Under the pieces are notes generated by a model that had not been told where the DNA came from, searched no databases, and saw nothing but the letters and a program-made list of their open reading frames with translations. The position numbers and the translations under genes are program-made. Shown here one piece after another: positions 63,180 to 64,000 of a stretch of 64,000 bases of DNA; positions within the stretch are counted from its first letter, which is position 1, and the number at the start of each line of letters is the position of its first letter. The stretch is from Scolanthus callimorphus (Eukaryota > Cnidaria > Anthozoa > Actiniaria > Edwardsiidae). The stretch covers positions 22,177,355-22,241,354 of the forward strand of contig CM066921.1 of the NCBI GenBank assembly GCA_033964015.1, read 5' to 3'.

Positions 63180-64000
63180 TAGAAAAACGATAATTGAATA
63201 AATTATCTATTTCAAAAGTATTTTCGTATTAGGTGTCATCAACAATCAAGTGATTTGGGAGATTAACATGCGCAGAGGGAGAGATATTACGGATTATTTT
63301 CCACATATTTTTATTAAAATAAGCCTTTTTTGCTTGTCTTAGTGTACAACATGATTACGCGCGCGGCGATATTCGTTCCAGGAGGTGCGTGTTTAACGAA
63401 GCAACAAGACGGTGCAGGCGGTTTCGCGCTTTTATTGTATCACTTATTTTTACATTAAACCAGTCAGCTTTAAGCGGGCGTTTTATGCGATGTTCTCTAA
63501 CAGGAGCGCGCACAGCAAGGATGTCATTAAAGAGTTTATACCAATGGTCAAGAGCATCATTAACATCATTGAATATATCAAGTGTGTTCCAAGGAACAAG
63601 TGACACGTCATGCATAACTGAATCAACACAAAAATGTTCATGGGAGTAAAAGCGGAAAACCTTATGACCAGTTGGCCTTGAATAACCTGCTCTAAGTTTC
63701 CAGGAAACAAAAATAGGAAGATGGTCACTAGCAGTATAAGGGACAATGTCAGACTGGATAACAAGATCAGGGCTAGAAACAAAAATATGGTGAAGCAAGG
63801 AGTTGGAAATCGGTCTCGTTGGTTTGGTTATAAGCTGTTGATAACCAAGCGAATTAAAATTGATAAATATTGCTTAGTGCGCGCAAGACGAGGCATTTCA
63901 AGTAGATTAAAATTTAGATCGCCAAGTACCGCCATCTGTTGGCTTACGAGTGAGCTAGCATGAGCAAACATTTCCTCCAAAAGAGACAGGTATGCAGAGA
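63180..64000 (-). mobile_element. LINE endonuclease domain, running off the right edge
   Basis: On the minus strand: QQMAVLGDLNFNLLEMP (about 63950-63890), then ITKPTRPISNSLLHHIFVSS, DLVIQSDIVPYTASDHLPIF and then LKADWFNVKISDTIKARNRL. GDLNxN and SDHxP are motifs of the APE-type endonuclease of LINEs, which nicks the target DNA. After a stop at 63355 the translation continues in other frames with MWKIIRNISPSAHVNLPNHL, the linker between endonuclease and reverse transcriptase. The reverse transcriptase is not found to the left, so the 3' part is missing; the 5' part lies beyond 64000. Confidence 0.75.

Noticed and set aside
1..64000. tRNA or rRNA genes
   Set aside because: I scanned by eye for the A/B box pair and for rRNA signature words and found none; a covariance-model search could still find one.

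Overview
This is a stretch of an invertebrate animal nuclear genome. Introns with GT-AG borders, AATAAA-type 3' ends, many families of terminal-inverted-repeat (TIR) elements and several LINE, Ngaro, Penelope, BEL/Pao and Harbinger relics show this directly. The protein families resemble ones I know as highly multi-copy in cnidarians, so I infer an anthozoan (coral or sea anemone); the species cannot be read from the sequence. No rRNA, tRNA, CRISPR or bacterial operon was seen.

Layout. 1-9.1 kb is non-coding and holds several TIR elements, a palindromic CTGTTAGGG-type minisatellite, a LINE relic and a gag-like relic. 9.2-11.3 kb is a decayed multi-exon gene with a Myb/MADF-like start. 14.4-19.6 kb is a decayed copy of a multi-domain gene (zinc-binding N terminus, conserved middle, PIN/FEN-like nuclease end). 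It carries a Penelope insertion with a 9-bp target duplication and a coding minisatellite, and its nuclease exon is tandemly triplicated. 19.6-27.1 kb is one Harbinger transposon (A) split by a second, almost intact Harbinger (B, 21853-26685), then cut by a LINE. 27.75-28.26 kb may be a small three-exon gene. 28.3-32.2 kb shows no recognisable gene.

32.3-51.0 kb is the most interesting part: two large genes start 191 bp apart on opposite strands. The minus gene (C2H2 finger plus a CACTA/En-Spm-like transposase-type protein) runs from 37829 to about 32331. The plus gene (SAM domain, at least 11 well-supported exons and two more likely ones) runs from 38021 to 51021. One intron of the plus gene holds a foldback element into which an Ngaro retrotransposon (41154-44634, split direct repeats recognisable at both ends) and two TIR elements have inserted. 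The last exon is partly duplicated, and the duplicate is split by a 1.77-kb palindromic element flanked by TTAA. The pair may be an old two-gene mobile unit or a host locus recruited from one.

53-64 kb is a graveyard: truncated LINEs on both strands, a Harbinger start, a piece of another repeated cnidarian-type gene (57.8-58.9 kb), a BEL/Pao relic, several TIR elements, and the endonuclease part of a LINE leaving the right edge.

Most open reading frames longer than 60 codons here are chance or antisense frames and are not listed.
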